A stretch of 64,000 bases of DNA from Chitinophagales bacterium (GCA_020636475.1 JACJXU010000008.1:75034-139033); one strand, 5' to 3'. Shown: positions 55,201 through 63,835, counted from the first letter of the stretch. The notes: generated by a model not told the origin, from the sequence alone. A program made the numbers and translations.

Positions 55201-55463
55201 TATTAGATGGTTCTTTTGCGAAATTAAGAGAGATTACATTGACGTATGATTTGCCAGCCAGAACTGTGGCTAAAATGAAAGTAGAAGGTATTTCTGTTGG
55301 TCTTTTTGCTAAAAACGTAAAATTCTGGTTACCAGAGGAAAATTCTTTTGGCGATCCAGAAGTGAATGGTCCTCAGGAATCTCAAACTAATGTTCAAGGT
55401 ATTGAAACAACTCAAACACCTCCTTCTAGAAGTTTTGGAATAAACTTAAATATTAATTTTTAA
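52227..55463 (+). CDS. SusC/RagA-type TonB-dependent transporter
   Basis: A 1078-residue outer-membrane transporter that takes up oligomers with its SusD lid. Signal peptide 1-19 ends SFAQ. A carboxypeptidase-regulatory-like domain (about 22-105, SGVVTDANSEPLIGANV) precedes the plug (about 115-235, with ALRGKTAGVK and SVTILKGPSATSLYGSRGASGVVLITTKRG). The barrel ends in an aromatic strand (SFGINLNINF). It heads a four-gene operon. Codon use is noticeably richer in AGA for Arg than in core genes. Substrate unknown; no glycoside hydrolase or peptidase is linked. Confidence 0.95.
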   Translation: MKKLYLLILLLLGTLSSFAQDRNISGVVTDANSEPLIGANVVVKGTTIGTITDLDGSYSLVLPSKYTTLVVSYVGYLEQEVTVGASNQVNVVLEEDAIGLSEVVITALGTERNAREVVYANQTVSSDELLTTPNKNTIEALRGKTAGVKITTGSGSVGASSRIVLRGEASLTGNNNALIVVDGIAIDNDASVGGAKEGEGGYSDYGNRFNDLNPEDIESVTILKGPSATSLYGSRGASGVVLITTKRGKKGKPQVNFNHTTSVEQAYVLLKRQDKYGQGLINPDGSNSLDSGENFSWGPEFDGVVRPWTSPVDADGDGTLEYLSRPYSAVEDQLTNFFRLGRTNVNSVSISGGNDLLTYRVSYGNTYQRGILENTDYNRHNFGVGASAKLSDRLSSNFNVSYSTINQNTAQEGSRAFEGQNPYASAIQGPVNIPYNEVRDYNNPFHGFDGYYGSYTVNPYFVLNEYRNEGNINNFLANMFINYELFKGVNLNTRIGTNLVGTVIEEVTPIYAYSDHYYWGDNLTLISRSDRQSSAGAYERFNKNSKTIDWTTKVDFERFVDKDERLNLGISLGFNYWDLNIRRDQLRTQGGLSVPGVYNLANSVNPSLATQNDLRRRMVGLLGHVSLGLDNTFFLEYSARNDRSSTLPKENMDFFYHAIGASAVLTESLNLDDNILNYLKVRGSWGTSGKDADPYLLESVYFSNPVAIEYNDIYSIQFPLDGQPATTTGRAIGNPNLKPELTQTFEIGADVGFFDDRIVLEYTYYNSNHKDQIVNVSLASTSGFGQTAQNVGRITNKGHELGLFLKPIYRRNGFKWNVDLTFSKNKNEVVKISDDLDELVIWSSGRGVTLVAEEGQPFGVFKGQAPKYDPNGNPIVNSNGTLAYTEETVALGSVQPDWIAGLGTSFGYKNLSLGFLFDFKKGNEIFSLTKSATEFNGTAITTLLEDRKPFVLANSVQEILDEESGEVVGYEANTKATLADAFLFDGNYSRNVLDGSFAKLREITLTYDLPARTVAKMKVEGISVGLFAKNVKFWLPEENSFGDPEVNGPQESQTNVQGIETTQTPPSRSFGINLNINF

Positions 55464-55474
55464 ATGTTTAAACT

Positions 55475-56902
55475 ATGAAGTTAAATAAAATAATTACATT
55501 ATTGTTGACATTTTTGTTGATTCAGTCTTGTAGTAAGGACGACTTAGCAGAGTTAAATGTTGACCCGAACACCTCACCATCAGCTTTGCCCAACCAGTTG
55601 TTAACTGCCGGTATGGGCTACTTTGGAATTGCGCTAGATGGGTATATGAATGAAGATAATGCTATTTTGGCCCAATATTGGGCAGGTGGGCCCGGAGTAA
55701 ATATCATAGACTTAGAAAGGTATGCAGTAGAACCCGGCGATTATAATACAGAATGGAGATATTCCTATGAACAAGCTCTCACAGATTTGAAATTTGCGAT
55801 AGATAACGGTAATGGGGCACAAGCTGTAGCCGCGGAAATCTTATCAATTGCTATCTTTCAGTATTTGGTTGATTTATATGGAGATATACCCTATTCAGAA
55901 GCACTGCAAGGAGCAAATGGAATACTGACTCCAAGCTACGACAATGATGAAGATATATACCCATTGCTGTTGGAAAGATTAGACAATGCACTTGCTAAGA
56001 TAGGCACAGAAGATGTTCTTGGTAGTGAAGATATAATTTACGGCGGGGACTTAGGACAGTGGGAAAAATTTGCCAACTCTTTGAAATTACGTATGCTAAT
56101 GCGTCAGTCAACAGTTAAAGACGTTTCAGTTGCCGTTCAAAATTTAATTAGTGAAGGAAATTTTATTACTACCGCTGCGGATATTGCCAAAATACCATTT
56201 AATGGGGGAACTGGCAATTTAAATCCTCAATATGCAAGAAGAGAACAGGGCGTTGGTCAGTTTTATGTAGCAAGTAATACCATAGTAACGGTAATGGATA
56301 TGCTTGGAGATCCCAGATTGGATGTTATTTTTGACCCCGCAGTAAATACCGGAACAGTAGTGGGAATGATACAGGGGAATGTGAATGACTTGATAACGCC
56401 ATCTAAAGATGACTTTAGTTTTCCTTCTGGAGTAGCTTATGGCACCAATAACGATGTTTTGTTATTGACTCACTGGGAAGTTGCTTTCTTGTTAGCTGAG
56501 GCAGAAGCCAAGTTTGGAACCGCGAATAAGGCAAAAGCAATGTACGACCAAGCAATTTCGGACCATTTTAGCTACATAGGTGCTGGCAGTGCATCGGCGT
56601 ATTTATCTACCGATGCCAGCTATCCTACCACCGGAGATTTACAAACACAGTTAAGTGCTATTGGTGTTCAAAAATGGATTTCGATGAATGGATTGCAAGA
56701 AACAGAAGGTTGGATAGAATCTCGTCGTTTCGACCTACCTAATGCAAGAATATTTACGAATGGTATTTTTGTTACTCCTACTCGTACCGTACTAGGTGCT
56801 GGTATTTTTCCAAGTATTAGATTATATCCGCAAAATGAAATAGATTATAATCCTAATACACCTGCAAGGTCATTGACGGATAAAGTTTTTTGGGATAATT
56901 AA
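55475..56902 (+). CDS. SusD/RagB-type outer-membrane lipoprotein
   Basis: A 475-residue lipoprotein (lipobox LIQSC, Cys19) that forms the lid of the SusC transporter. LNVDPNTSPSALPNQLLTAGMGYFG and EWRYSYEQALTDLK, then an alpha-helical TPR core (about 90-240), fit the 'SusD-like' branch with a lid of the second type (PF12771-like). It follows the SusC stop by 11 nt. Substrate-binding residues cannot be assigned. Confidence 0.93.
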   Translation: MKLNKIITLLLTFLLIQSCSKDDLAELNVDPNTSPSALPNQLLTAGMGYFGIALDGYMNEDNAILAQYWAGGPGVNIIDLERYAVEPGDYNTEWRYSYEQALTDLKFAIDNGNGAQAVAAEILSIAIFQYLVDLYGDIPYSEALQGANGILTPSYDNDEDIYPLLLERLDNALAKIGTEDVLGSEDIIYGGDLGQWEKFANSLKLRMLMRQSTVKDVSVAVQNLISEGNFITTAADIAKIPFNGGTGNLNPQYARREQGVGQFYVASNTIVTVMDMLGDPRLDVIFDPAVNTGTVVGMIQGNVNDLITPSKDDFSFPSGVAYGTNNDVLLLTHWEVAFLLAEAEAKFGTANKAKAMYDQAISDHFSYIGAGSASAYLSTDASYPTTGDLQTQLSAIGVQKWISMNGLQETEGWIESRRFDLPNARIFTNGIFVTPTRTVLGAGIFPSIRLYPQNEIDYNPNTPARSLTDKVFWDN

Positions 56903-56918
56903 TTTAAAAATAAATAAT

Positions 56919-57842
56919 ATGAAATATAGTAAATATTTATTAACGCTGGTGTTTATTTTTCTAATTGCCTCGTGTGGTAAAGAGGAATATGTTCAATATA
57001 CACAAGGTGAAGGACAAAAAATAGTTGATCCTTACCTCCAAGTGATTACTTCAGTTGTGCCTTTTCAGGCTGGTGTTGAATCATACGATATTAGTTTTAA
57101 CGTATTAAATGGAACAAAAAGTTTGAGTGATGTAGAGGTGTACAAACAATTTACCGATGCCTCGTCCGGTCAAAAATCTGATAAAGTATTGTTGAAATCA
57201 TATGCTGTGGGTGCGCTGAAAACAGAAGTAAATGATGTGATTAATTATACTCAATTGAAAGAAAACCTAACGGTTGGCGGCTCTGCGCTTCCTGAAGATG
57301 AGTCATTGTTAGCAATAGGATCTGGTTGGGTTTTAACATTTGTTGGTGTATATACTAATGGCGGAGCTAAAGAAGACCTTGGCGGTGCTATTAATGTAGG
57401 CGTATTAAGCCCATATGCTGGTTTGTATGAAGTGATTGAAAGTGATTATTGGCGTGTTGGTGTACAAAGTGGTATAGCGGATTGGACAGGTCAAGAAAGA
57501 TTTATCGGGTCTGTTGATGAAAACACTTTTTCATACAATGATTGGTGGGGTCCTTTTGAATGGTCAGGTGGATCATTTAACTTTAAAGTAGATTTAGAGA
57601 CAAATGAAATCACTGTTCCTATAATAGTGAATGGATTGTTTTCGGGTAATAGGGCTTTAGGCTGTGATACAGAACCGGAAATGTTCGCAAATGTTCCTTG
57701 TGCAGGTTCCGATATGTTAGTAAAAGATCCAAATAATCCGAATGCCGCAAATGGCGCGCATGAAATAACAATTACTTATGGATATTTTACTGATGGTAGT
57801 GGTCCCAGAGAGTTTTATGAAAAATTGCGTAAAAAAAATTAA
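56919..57842 (+). CDS. Lipoprotein of SusCD operon, function unknown
   Basis: A 307-residue lipoprotein (lipobox IASC, Cys19). The body is beta-rich with no matched domain; it contains a repeated Gly/Trp-rich region (YDISFNVLNGTKS, DYWRVGVQSGIADWTGQER, NDWWGPFEWSGGS). In its place, right after SusD, it is probably a surface substrate-binding protein working with SusCD. It has an acidic, non-enzymatic appearance. Family unknown. Confidence 0.78.
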   Translation: MKYSKYLLTLVFIFLIASCGKEEYVQYTQGEGQKIVDPYLQVITSVVPFQAGVESYDISFNVLNGTKSLSDVEVYKQFTDASSGQKSDKVLLKSYAVGALKTEVNDVINYTQLKENLTVGGSALPEDESLLAIGSGWVLTFVGVYTNGGAKEDLGGAINVGVLSPYAGLYEVIESDYWRVGVQSGIADWTGQERFIGSVDENTFSYNDWWGPFEWSGGSFNFKVDLETNEITVPIIVNGLFSGNRALGCDTEPEMFANVPCAGSDMLVKDPNNPNAANGAHEITITYGYFTDGSGPREFYEKLRKKN

Positions 57843-57853
57843 ACACATAAATT

Positions 57854-58741
57854 ATGAAAAGTACAAACATACTGTTTTTTATATTGTTGGTGGTGGTATT
57901 TTCTTCTTGTGAAAAAGATCCTCCCACTTCCCAAATTACACAATTTGTAGATTATACATTCGGGGATATTCCGGATAAAATTGAATTTTCCGAGGCAGAT
58001 GAAACGCATACAATAACATTCACATTTAATGATAATCAAATTACAGATGTTCATGTATTGGTTGGACTTACGGGAGAAGGATCTGCAACAGAAGGTGTGG
58101 ACTTTACGCTGGATACCCATGAGCTTGATGTAGCAGCTTTAGGAAAAGCAGGTGAATTTAGTGTTACTTTATTTAAGGATTATTTAACAGAGGGAAATGA
58201 AAGTTTCTTCATTGAATTATCTTCAAATGAACCACACGGATTGCCCATAACTAAGGTTGTCGAAGTAGTAATATTAGATGTAACACATCCAGATGAGTTT
58301 TATTTGACATTTGATTGGGATGTTCCTTTTACGTTCGATGGAGATAATTATACTACCTGTCCTTTTGTAGATATTGACATATTAATAGAAGATGCAGATG
58401 GGAATGATCTCGGAATTTATCAAGCTGCTACTGGTGCTTGTCCTGAGCATATATTAGTTGATAATACTTGGGAAGACGGAGATTATTATTTGACTGCTTA
58501 TTTGTGGGATAATTCATCTTTGTTTGGCTTGGGCATTGGTGTGGAATATACACTTACTGTCAATGGTGTTAAACAAACATTCTTTGATGCTACTTATACA
58601 ACACAAGATAATTTCACAGACGAATCGCTAGACCAAGCAAATGACAATGTGAACACGCCTATTCCAGTAGGTAGGATAAATATTTCCAATGGCACGGTTA
58701 CTTTTTACAATGATTTGGGCGAAATAGTGGGCGAAGGCTAA
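57854..58741 (+). CDS. Lipoprotein with Calx-beta-like domain
   Basis: A 295-residue lipoprotein (lipobox FSSC, Cys17). Residues about 40-135 carry a Calx-beta-type fold: TEGVDFTLDTHELDVAA, EFSVTLFKDYLTEGNESFFIELSSN, with the acidic turns that can bind calcium. A second beta domain occupies the C-terminal half (about 140-295). It is the last gene of the SusCD operon, 11 nt after the previous one, and ends 34 nt before a strong terminator. Probably a surface-exposed accessory to substrate capture. Confidence 0.82.
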   Translation: MKSTNILFFILLVVVFSSCEKDPPTSQITQFVDYTFGDIPDKIEFSEADETHTITFTFNDNQITDVHVLVGLTGEGSATEGVDFTLDTHELDVAALGKAGEFSVTLFKDYLTEGNESFFIELSSNEPHGLPITKVVEVVILDVTHPDEFYLTFDWDVPFTFDGDNYTTCPFVDIDILIEDADGNDLGIYQAATGACPEHILVDNTWEDGDYYLTAYLWDNSSLFGLGIGVEYTLTVNGVKQTFFDATYTTQDNFTDESLDQANDNVNTPIPVGRINISNGTVTFYNDLGEIVGEG

Positions 58742-58774
58742 TCTTTAGCTTTATTTTGCCGTTTTTTAAATGAT

Positions 58775-58810
58775 AAAGAGGCTGTCGGTTTTTCAGACAG
58801 CCTCTTTTTT
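58775..58810. terminator. Rho-independent terminator closing the SusCD operon
   Basis: AAAGAGGCTGTC at 58775-58786 pairs with GACAGCCTCTTT at 58796-58807, followed by more T. It lies between convergent genes and can work for both. Confidence 0.88.
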
Positions 58811-58849
58811 ATGCTTTATAAAATAAATTTTCAACAAACCTTCACACCA

Positions 58850-59515
58850 TCAAACATTAAGATACTGCATCAAAGAATCATATCGGCCGCGGTAAAAATC
58901 TTGGTCTAAGCCGTTTTCCGCAAAGTATGCCTTAATTTTATAATTGTAACGTTCAAAACTCCCAAGAACATCGTGTATTTCTAACACATTAAGTTTTAAA
59001 GTAACTTCAATAATTGCCGAATCGGGAAGCGTATGTAAATACAAACTCATAATAGCTGCATTGTGCGATTCCACAATTTGCGCGATTTCCGACAAATGAT
59101 AACTTCTTATGGGTATTTCCAATACAATAATAGAACCCGGCTCCTGCAAAGAACTAATTTCGGAAAAAGTTTTCAATAAAGTATCTTGCAAAATACAACC
59201 CAAATACCTACCCTTCGTATCATTTGCGGGCAATATGGCTAATTTGTGTTTGAGCATTAGCCGAAATACTTCATAAAAATGCTCATTTTCTGTAATACTT
59301 ATCAGTTTTCCACCTTGTACAAATGCTTCTACCTTTAGCTGGTCGTTGGCAGCGGCGTTTAGTGCTGTTTCACTAAGCATTCCTACACATTGATTATTTT
59401 CTACTATAGGCAAAAAATGAACATGTGCCTTTTCCATAAGTTGCAAAGCATTTTTTATGGTAGTTTTAGGACGCGCAGTAGGCAAATTGAATTGTATGAG
59501 TTCTTTGGCAAACAT
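58850..59515 (-). CDS. CBS domain protein
   Basis: A 221-residue cytoplasmic protein. Two CBS motifs (about 5-58, ALQLMEKAHVHFLPIVENNQCVGMLSE; and about 70-120, HKLAILPANDTKGRYLGCILQ) should bind an adenosyl nucleotide. The C-terminal 90 residues look like an ACT-type ligand domain. In many Bacteroidota this gene neighbours NAD kinase, uppS and bamA; none follow here. It is the last gene of the rbfA-led minus-strand run, 5 nt after the hydrolase. Confidence 0.87.
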   Translation of the reverse strand: MFAKELIQFNLPTARPKTTIKNALQLMEKAHVHFLPIVENNQCVGMLSETALNAAANDQLKVEAFVQGGKLISITENEHFYEVFRLMLKHKLAILPANDTKGRYLGCILQDTLLKTFSEISSLQEPGSIIVLEIPIRSYHLSEIAQIVESHNAAIMSLYLHTLPDSAIIEVTLKLNVLEIHDVLGSFERYNYKIKAYFAENGLDQDFYRGRYDSLMQYLNV

Positions 59516-59520
59516 ATTTT

Positions 59521-60300
59521 TTACACACTTACTATTAGTTTAGACAAATACGATTCCAAAAGTTTATTGAACTCGTCAGGACGTTCCATCATGGCTGCGT
59601 GTCCACAATATGGTATAAAAATTAATTCGGAGTTTTTTAGCAATTTGTGAAATTCTTCGCCTACAAAAGCAGGTGTCACCTTGTCGTCTGCTCCCCAAAT
59701 AAGCAAAGTAGGATTTTCTATTTGCGGAATCAAATCCGCCATATTTTGCCGAATAGCCGACTTTGCCATTGCCAATACACGAATCACTTTTTCGCGGTCA
59801 TTTACAATATCAAACACTTCATCAACCAATTCTTTTGTGGCAACTTGTGGGTCGTAAAAAGTATCTTCGGTTTTTTTGCGGATATAATCGTAATCCCCAC
59901 GTTTGGGAAAACTATCGCCCATCGCACTTTCAAAAAGCCCGCTACTGCCCGTAAGCACAAGAGCTTTTACACTTTCGGGATAATTCAGCGTGTAAAGCAA
60001 AGCAATGTGTCCGCCCAACGAATTTCCGATGGGAATAACTTCTGCATAGCCTTTGTATTCTACAAAACTCCGCACATATTCGGCTAAGTTTTTTACACTG
60101 GTTTTTTCCAATGGCATTTCATAAATAGGAAGTAGTGGAATGCTCACAGTATAGTCTTTTGAAAAATGCTCAATAAGTGATTCGAAATTGCTGAGCGCGC
60201 CAAACAAACCGTGTAGTAATAACAAGACTTTTTCTCCCTTACCTTTTTCTACGTACTTAAATCCATTCGATTCGCGTATTTCAAAATTATTTGCTGCCAT
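59521..60300 (-). CDS. Alpha/beta-fold hydrolase
   Basis: A 259-residue cytoplasmic hydrolase. Oxyanion loop LLLHGLFGALSNFESL, nucleophile Ser in GNSLGGHIAL, acid Asp in WGADDKVTP, and His in CGHAAMMERP make a complete triad. Substrate unknown; the fold suits esters or acyl-CoA. It lies between the LolC/E-like permease (81 nt away) and the CBS gene, in the same direction. Confidence 0.88.
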   Translation of the reverse strand: MAANNFEIRESNGFKYVEKGKGEKVLLLLHGLFGALSNFESLIEHFSKDYTVSIPLLPIYEMPLEKTSVKNLAEYVRSFVEYKGYAEVIPIGNSLGGHIALLYTLNYPESVKALVLTGSSGLFESAMGDSFPKRGDYDYIRKKTEDTFYDPQVATKELVDEVFDIVNDREKVIRVLAMAKSAIRQNMADLIPQIENPTLLIWGADDKVTPAFVGEEFHKLLKNSELIFIPYCGHAAMMERPDEFNKLLESYLSKLIVSV

Positions 60301-60380
60301 AGAAATTTATTTTACGACCAAAAAAATCAAAAGTAATATTTTTAGCGTTAAATGATGCTTTAAAAATGAAGGAAACACGT

Positions 60381-61616
60381 TTATGGTAAGTTTTTGCCAA
60401 AATTTGCGGCTGCTTTTTGTGCCGGATAGTAAGAAGCCAATAGTGCAATGACAATAATAGTAGCAAAAACAAGCAAAAAGTCGCTCCATTGCATATCAAT
60501 AGGGTAGGAATCTAAGAGCAAACTGTCGCCGCCAATTTTTATAATGCCAAAATGCTGCTGAATACTGCCAATAACAAATGCCAATAACATACCAATAATT
60601 CCGCCACTCAGCCCCAGCAAACAACCTTCGGTAAGAAAAACAGCTTTGATAAAGTTCGGTGTTGCGCCTAAGGCATAGAGTGTTTGAATATCTTGGGCTT
60701 TTTCGATAACCAGCATGGACAGCGAGCCGATAATATTGAACGAAGCAACCAACAAAATAAACGACAAAAGTAGATACACTGCCCATTTTTCGGTACGCAT
60801 TACTTTGTACAAAAATTCGTCCTGCTCAAAACGGTTTTTTATCGAAAAATCTTTGCTCAAAATTGTTTGTAAATTTTTTTGCACAGCATCGCTATTGGCA
60901 GAAGGCAGTAATTTTATTTCCAATGCCGAACAAATAGGCTGCTCGGGAGAATAGTCCATAATGCTTCGGGCAAAAGCCAATGGCACGAACATATATTTGC
61001 GGTCGAAATCTTCTTGTACCGTAAATACTGCATTGGGAAAAATGCTGCGTACATTAAAAATATTGTCGGGATTAAGACTTGCTTTTGCATCGTGCCGCGG
61101 CATAAATACCTGAATATTTTCAAATGCATTGTAGCGGTTAATATCCAGTTCGTGCGCAATTCCCCAACCCGGAACAGCAAAATAAGTGCCTTCGGCTTCC
61201 AACTGAAAAATACCTTCGCGCATAGAGGTATCAATTCTGTTTACAGCAGAAAAATTGGCATCTACACCTTTTACCAAGGCTACGGTGCGCTGTTCTTTGT
61301 ATTTAAGAATTGCCAGTTCTTCCAGCACCTGCGACACTTCCGCTACGCCTTCGGTTTGTTGTATGTTTTGAAGCATCACACTATCGGCATCAAAGGTTTT
61401 GCCGTTGGCAGCTTCAATTTTTATATCGGGATTAAAAGTGCTGTACAGCGAAATCACCACGCCTTCAAATCCATTGAACACCGACAAAACCAGCAGCAAC
61501 GCCAAAGTGCCTGCCATCATTCCCGCCGCCGCTACTCCGGCAATAATATTGATGGCATTGGTGCGTTTTTTGGCAAAAAGATACCGCTTGGCAATTTTTA
61601 AAACAAGTTTTTGCAT
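60381..61616 (-). CDS. LolC/LolE-like FtsX-family permease
   Basis: A 411-residue inner-membrane protein. The N-terminus AKRYLFAKKRTNAINIIAGVAAAGMM and first helix (about 20-45) match lipoprotein-releasing permeases LolC/E. A large periplasmic domain (about 50-270) and three C-terminal helices (about 280-405) follow. It probably extracts lipoproteins from the inner membrane with a LolD ATPase encoded elsewhere. It lies 17 nt downstream of rbfA, a pairing common in Bacteroidota. Confidence 0.88.
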   Translation of the reverse strand: MQKLVLKIAKRYLFAKKRTNAINIIAGVAAAGMMAGTLALLLVLSVFNGFEGVVISLYSTFNPDIKIEAANGKTFDADSVMLQNIQQTEGVAEVSQVLEELAILKYKEQRTVALVKGVDANFSAVNRIDTSMREGIFQLEAEGTYFAVPGWGIAHELDINRYNAFENIQVFMPRHDAKASLNPDNIFNVRSIFPNAVFTVQEDFDRKYMFVPLAFARSIMDYSPEQPICSALEIKLLPSANSDAVQKNLQTILSKDFSIKNRFEQDEFLYKVMRTEKWAVYLLLSFILLVASFNIIGSLSMLVIEKAQDIQTLYALGATPNFIKAVFLTEGCLLGLSGGIIGMLLAFVIGSIQQHFGIIKIGGDSLLLDSYPIDMQWSDFLLVFATIIVIALLASYYPAQKAAANFGKNLP

Positions 61617-61633
61617 TTGTGGCCCAATTTAGG

Positions 61634-61993
61634 CTAAAGCTGATTGTCTTTTTTCAAATTATCAAATAGTTGCTCCATTTTAAACACTTCGTCCAAAGAA
61701 TTGTCCTCAAAAAACTCTAATTCCGGCATGCGGCGTACTTTGTGGCGAATTTTTTGCCCCAAAAGATGGCGAATATGCGACAAATGTTGTTGAATGGTAT
61801 TCAAAATTTCGGCATTGTTGCTGGCATTAAAAATGCTTATATACACCCGAGCAGTGAGCAAATCCGGCGTTAGGCGCACGCCACTTATCGTTACCAGTGC
61901 ATTTTTCCACCAATTGAAACCTTCTTTTTGAAAAATTTCCCCCAGAGCCATTTGGATAATACGCGCTGTTTGTTGTTGTTTTTTACTTTCCAT
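61634..61993 (-). CDS. rbfA: Ribosome-binding factor A
   Basis: A 119-residue KH-domain protein that helps 30S subunit maturation and cold adaptation. ARIIQMALGEIFQKEG at the start, then VTISGVRLTPDLLTARVYISIF and a C-terminal HLLGQKIRHKVRRMPELEFFEDNSLDE match RbfA. It is first in the run rbfA, LolC/E-like permease, hydrolase, CBS. Confidence 0.93.
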   Translation of the reverse strand: MESKKQQQTARIIQMALGEIFQKEGFNWWKNALVTISGVRLTPDLLTARVYISIFNASNNAEILNTIQQHLSHIRHLLGQKIRHKVRRMPELEFFEDNSLDEVFKMEQLFDNLKKDNQL

Positions 61994-62064
61994 ACATTAT
62001 TGCTATTAAAATGCAAAAGTCTTAAATTTTTGCCATATTGTAATAAACCTTCTTTTTAAGCAAA

Positions 62065-62823
62065 TCATTCATTGAGCGACCAGTCGTAGTCCAAATAGTT
62101 TATTTTGGCTTTTTCCGATAAAGGAGTGTTGGCGTATTGATGGATAAATTGGATTAAACTTGTTTTTTTAGTAAAATCGCCTTTGAACCACGAAAAAATT
62201 TCCGAAAGGGCAACTTCATCGCCGGACAATTTATTTTTTTGCGGGTTATTGATAAATTTTATGGCGGCAGTTTGTAGTTGTTGTTCCAATGTTTCGGGCA
62301 AATAGGCTTCGTTGAGCAAGTTGGGGCAAGATTTTGAAGCACAGTTAATGGCAAAATGAATGCGCGGCTCTTCAAACTTTTTGCGCAAAACGCTGTGTTC
62401 TATATAATTCAGGTCGTAAGTTTGCTCTTCGATGCGTATAAACTTGATATCCCAAGGCGAATTGATAAAAGGAATGTTTATTTTGGTAATGTCTTTTATG
62501 CTTTCCAAAGGGTAGTGCCGAATAATGAGGCGAACGGTAAAAGCATTGTACGCATTTATCCAATAAGCCAATTTTTCGCTTTCACTCCAATTGGTGTTTT
62601 GGGCGTTGGTTTTTTCCAAAAGAGCTAAATACCGATTTAGTTGCAACGAATCTTTTATAAAGCCTTTGTAATTTACATGCCCATCGGGCGAAACATGTTG
62701 CTGTAACAGGCTATTCCATATTTCGTGGGATAAGGGAGTAGTTTCGGGCGATACTTGCGAGAAAGTACATTGGTAAAATCCTAAAAAACTACATAAAAAC
62801 AAGCAATAAAAGGTCTTTTTCAT
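62065..62823 (-). CDS. DUF547 domain exported protein
   Basis: A 252-residue exported protein. The signal peptide ends near residue 24 (TFSQ). A DUF547 domain (about 75-210) follows, with SEKLAYWINAYNAFTVRLIIRHYPL and RIHFAINCASKSCPNL, which has invariant Asn, His and Cys residues that suggest an undefined enzyme. ATG at 62823 starts the signal peptide; the longer reading from 62859 adds untranslated DNA. Function not established. Confidence 0.86.
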   Translation of the reverse strand: MKKTFYCLFLCSFLGFYQCTFSQVSPETTPLSHEIWNSLLQQHVSPDGHVNYKGFIKDSLQLNRYLALLEKTNAQNTNWSESEKLAYWINAYNAFTVRLIIRHYPLESIKDITKINIPFINSPWDIKFIRIEEQTYDLNYIEHSVLRKKFEEPRIHFAINCASKSCPNLLNEAYLPETLEQQLQTAAIKFINNPQKNKLSGDEVALSEIFSWFKGDFTKKTSLIQFIHQYANTPLSEKAKINYLDYDWSLNE

Positions 62824-62971
62824 GTATTGAATAATAAAAAAAGGGACAGATTGTTGCAAATAAAAACAAGTGCTTTTACAAAAGAGTTAATTTTTTTTTT
62901 TTAGTATATAAAAAATTGAAAAATTCCTAAATTTGAGTAGATTTCTCATCAAGCACAAAATACAAAAACCT

Positions 62972-63787
62972 ATGGATTCTGTTCAAAAATTAGAAGATGC
63001 ATTTTTAAGTACATGGAATCATTTTATCACTAACCTTCCCGACTATCTTTTAGCTATTGTGGTAATGGTAGTTGGCGTTTTTTTATCGTATCAAATTGCC
63101 AAAGTCAGTAGTCGTCTTTTTCAAAGAACCTCGCGCGACCCTTTGGTGGCAAACTTTCTCACCAATACAATTCGCTACATTTTTTTACTTATAGTGTTTC
63201 TGTTTGCGTTAAAAATAGCGGGCTTAGACGGAATAGCTTCGGGTATTTTTGCGGCGGCAGGAGCTTCGGCAGTTGTTATCGGATTTGCGTTTAAAGATAT
63301 TGGCGAAAACTTTTTTTCGGGGGTTATTCTTTCTTTCAATCGCCCTTTTGATGTGGAGGATACGGTGAAAATAGGTGATATTTTCGGCAAAGTGAAAACG
63401 ATGGAATTTCGCTATACCAAAATTAAAACTTTCGACGGCAGAGATGTGTATGTACCCAATAGCGATATTATCAAAACGCCCGTGTACAATTACACCGAAG
63501 ACGGCTACTTCCGAATGGATTTTTCCATAGGCATTCCTTACAGTGAAGATATGGATGGGGTTGAAAAACTAATGGTGGAAACGGTGAAAAATGCCGATGG
63601 CGTGATTGACGACGAGGAACACGAAGTTTTTTCGGCGATTGAAGGGATAAGCGGTGGCGCAATGACCATAAAAGTGTTTTTTTGGGTGAATACGTACGAA
63701 TATCGCAAGCACTCGCTCAAAATTAAGGGTGATGTTATTAACGAAGTGAAAAAAGCCTTAGACCAAAATGGTATAAAAACGACCTAA
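62972..63787 (+). CDS. Small-conductance mechanosensitive channel (MscS family)
   Basis: A 271-residue channel that opens under membrane tension to release solutes. Three hydrophobic segments (about 19-45, 62-84 and 88-112) are followed by the pore-lining helix IFAAAGASAVVIGFAFKDIGENFFSG. The cytoplasmic beta domain (about 125-190, RPFDVEDTVKIGDIFGKV, YVPNSDIIKTPV) and C-terminal alpha-beta domain complete it. ATG at 62972 fits the family; the TTG at 62933 is an unlikely start. Confidence 0.94.
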   Translation: MDSVQKLEDAFLSTWNHFITNLPDYLLAIVVMVVGVFLSYQIAKVSSRLFQRTSRDPLVANFLTNTIRYIFLLIVFLFALKIAGLDGIASGIFAAAGASAVVIGFAFKDIGENFFSGVILSFNRPFDVEDTVKIGDIFGKVKTMEFRYTKIKTFDGRDVYVPNSDIIKTPVYNYTEDGYFRMDFSIGIPYSEDMDGVEKLMVETVKNADGVIDDEEHEVFSAIEGISGGAMTIKVFFWVNTYEYRKHSLKIKGDVINEVKKALDQNGIKTT

Positions 63788-63811
63788 AATTTAAAGTTTA
63801 TATCTTCGCGC

Positions 63812-63835
63812 CTTTGCGTCTTTGCGTCTTTGCGT
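63812..63835 (+). repeat. Three tandem copies of CTTTGCGT
   Basis: Perfect 8-nt units at 63812-63819, 63820-63827 and 63828-63835, downstream of the MscS gene. The third unit begins the left arm of an 11-bp hairpin with 63851-63861. Confidence 0.8.

Noticed and set aside
22698..58741. Amylase and SusCD operon as one starch utilisation locus
   Set aside because: They are 26 kb apart, with core genes between, different codon use, and no starch-like gene in the SusCD operon.
61014..61601. 195-codon plus-strand frame
   Set aside because: Antisense to the LolC/E-like permease.
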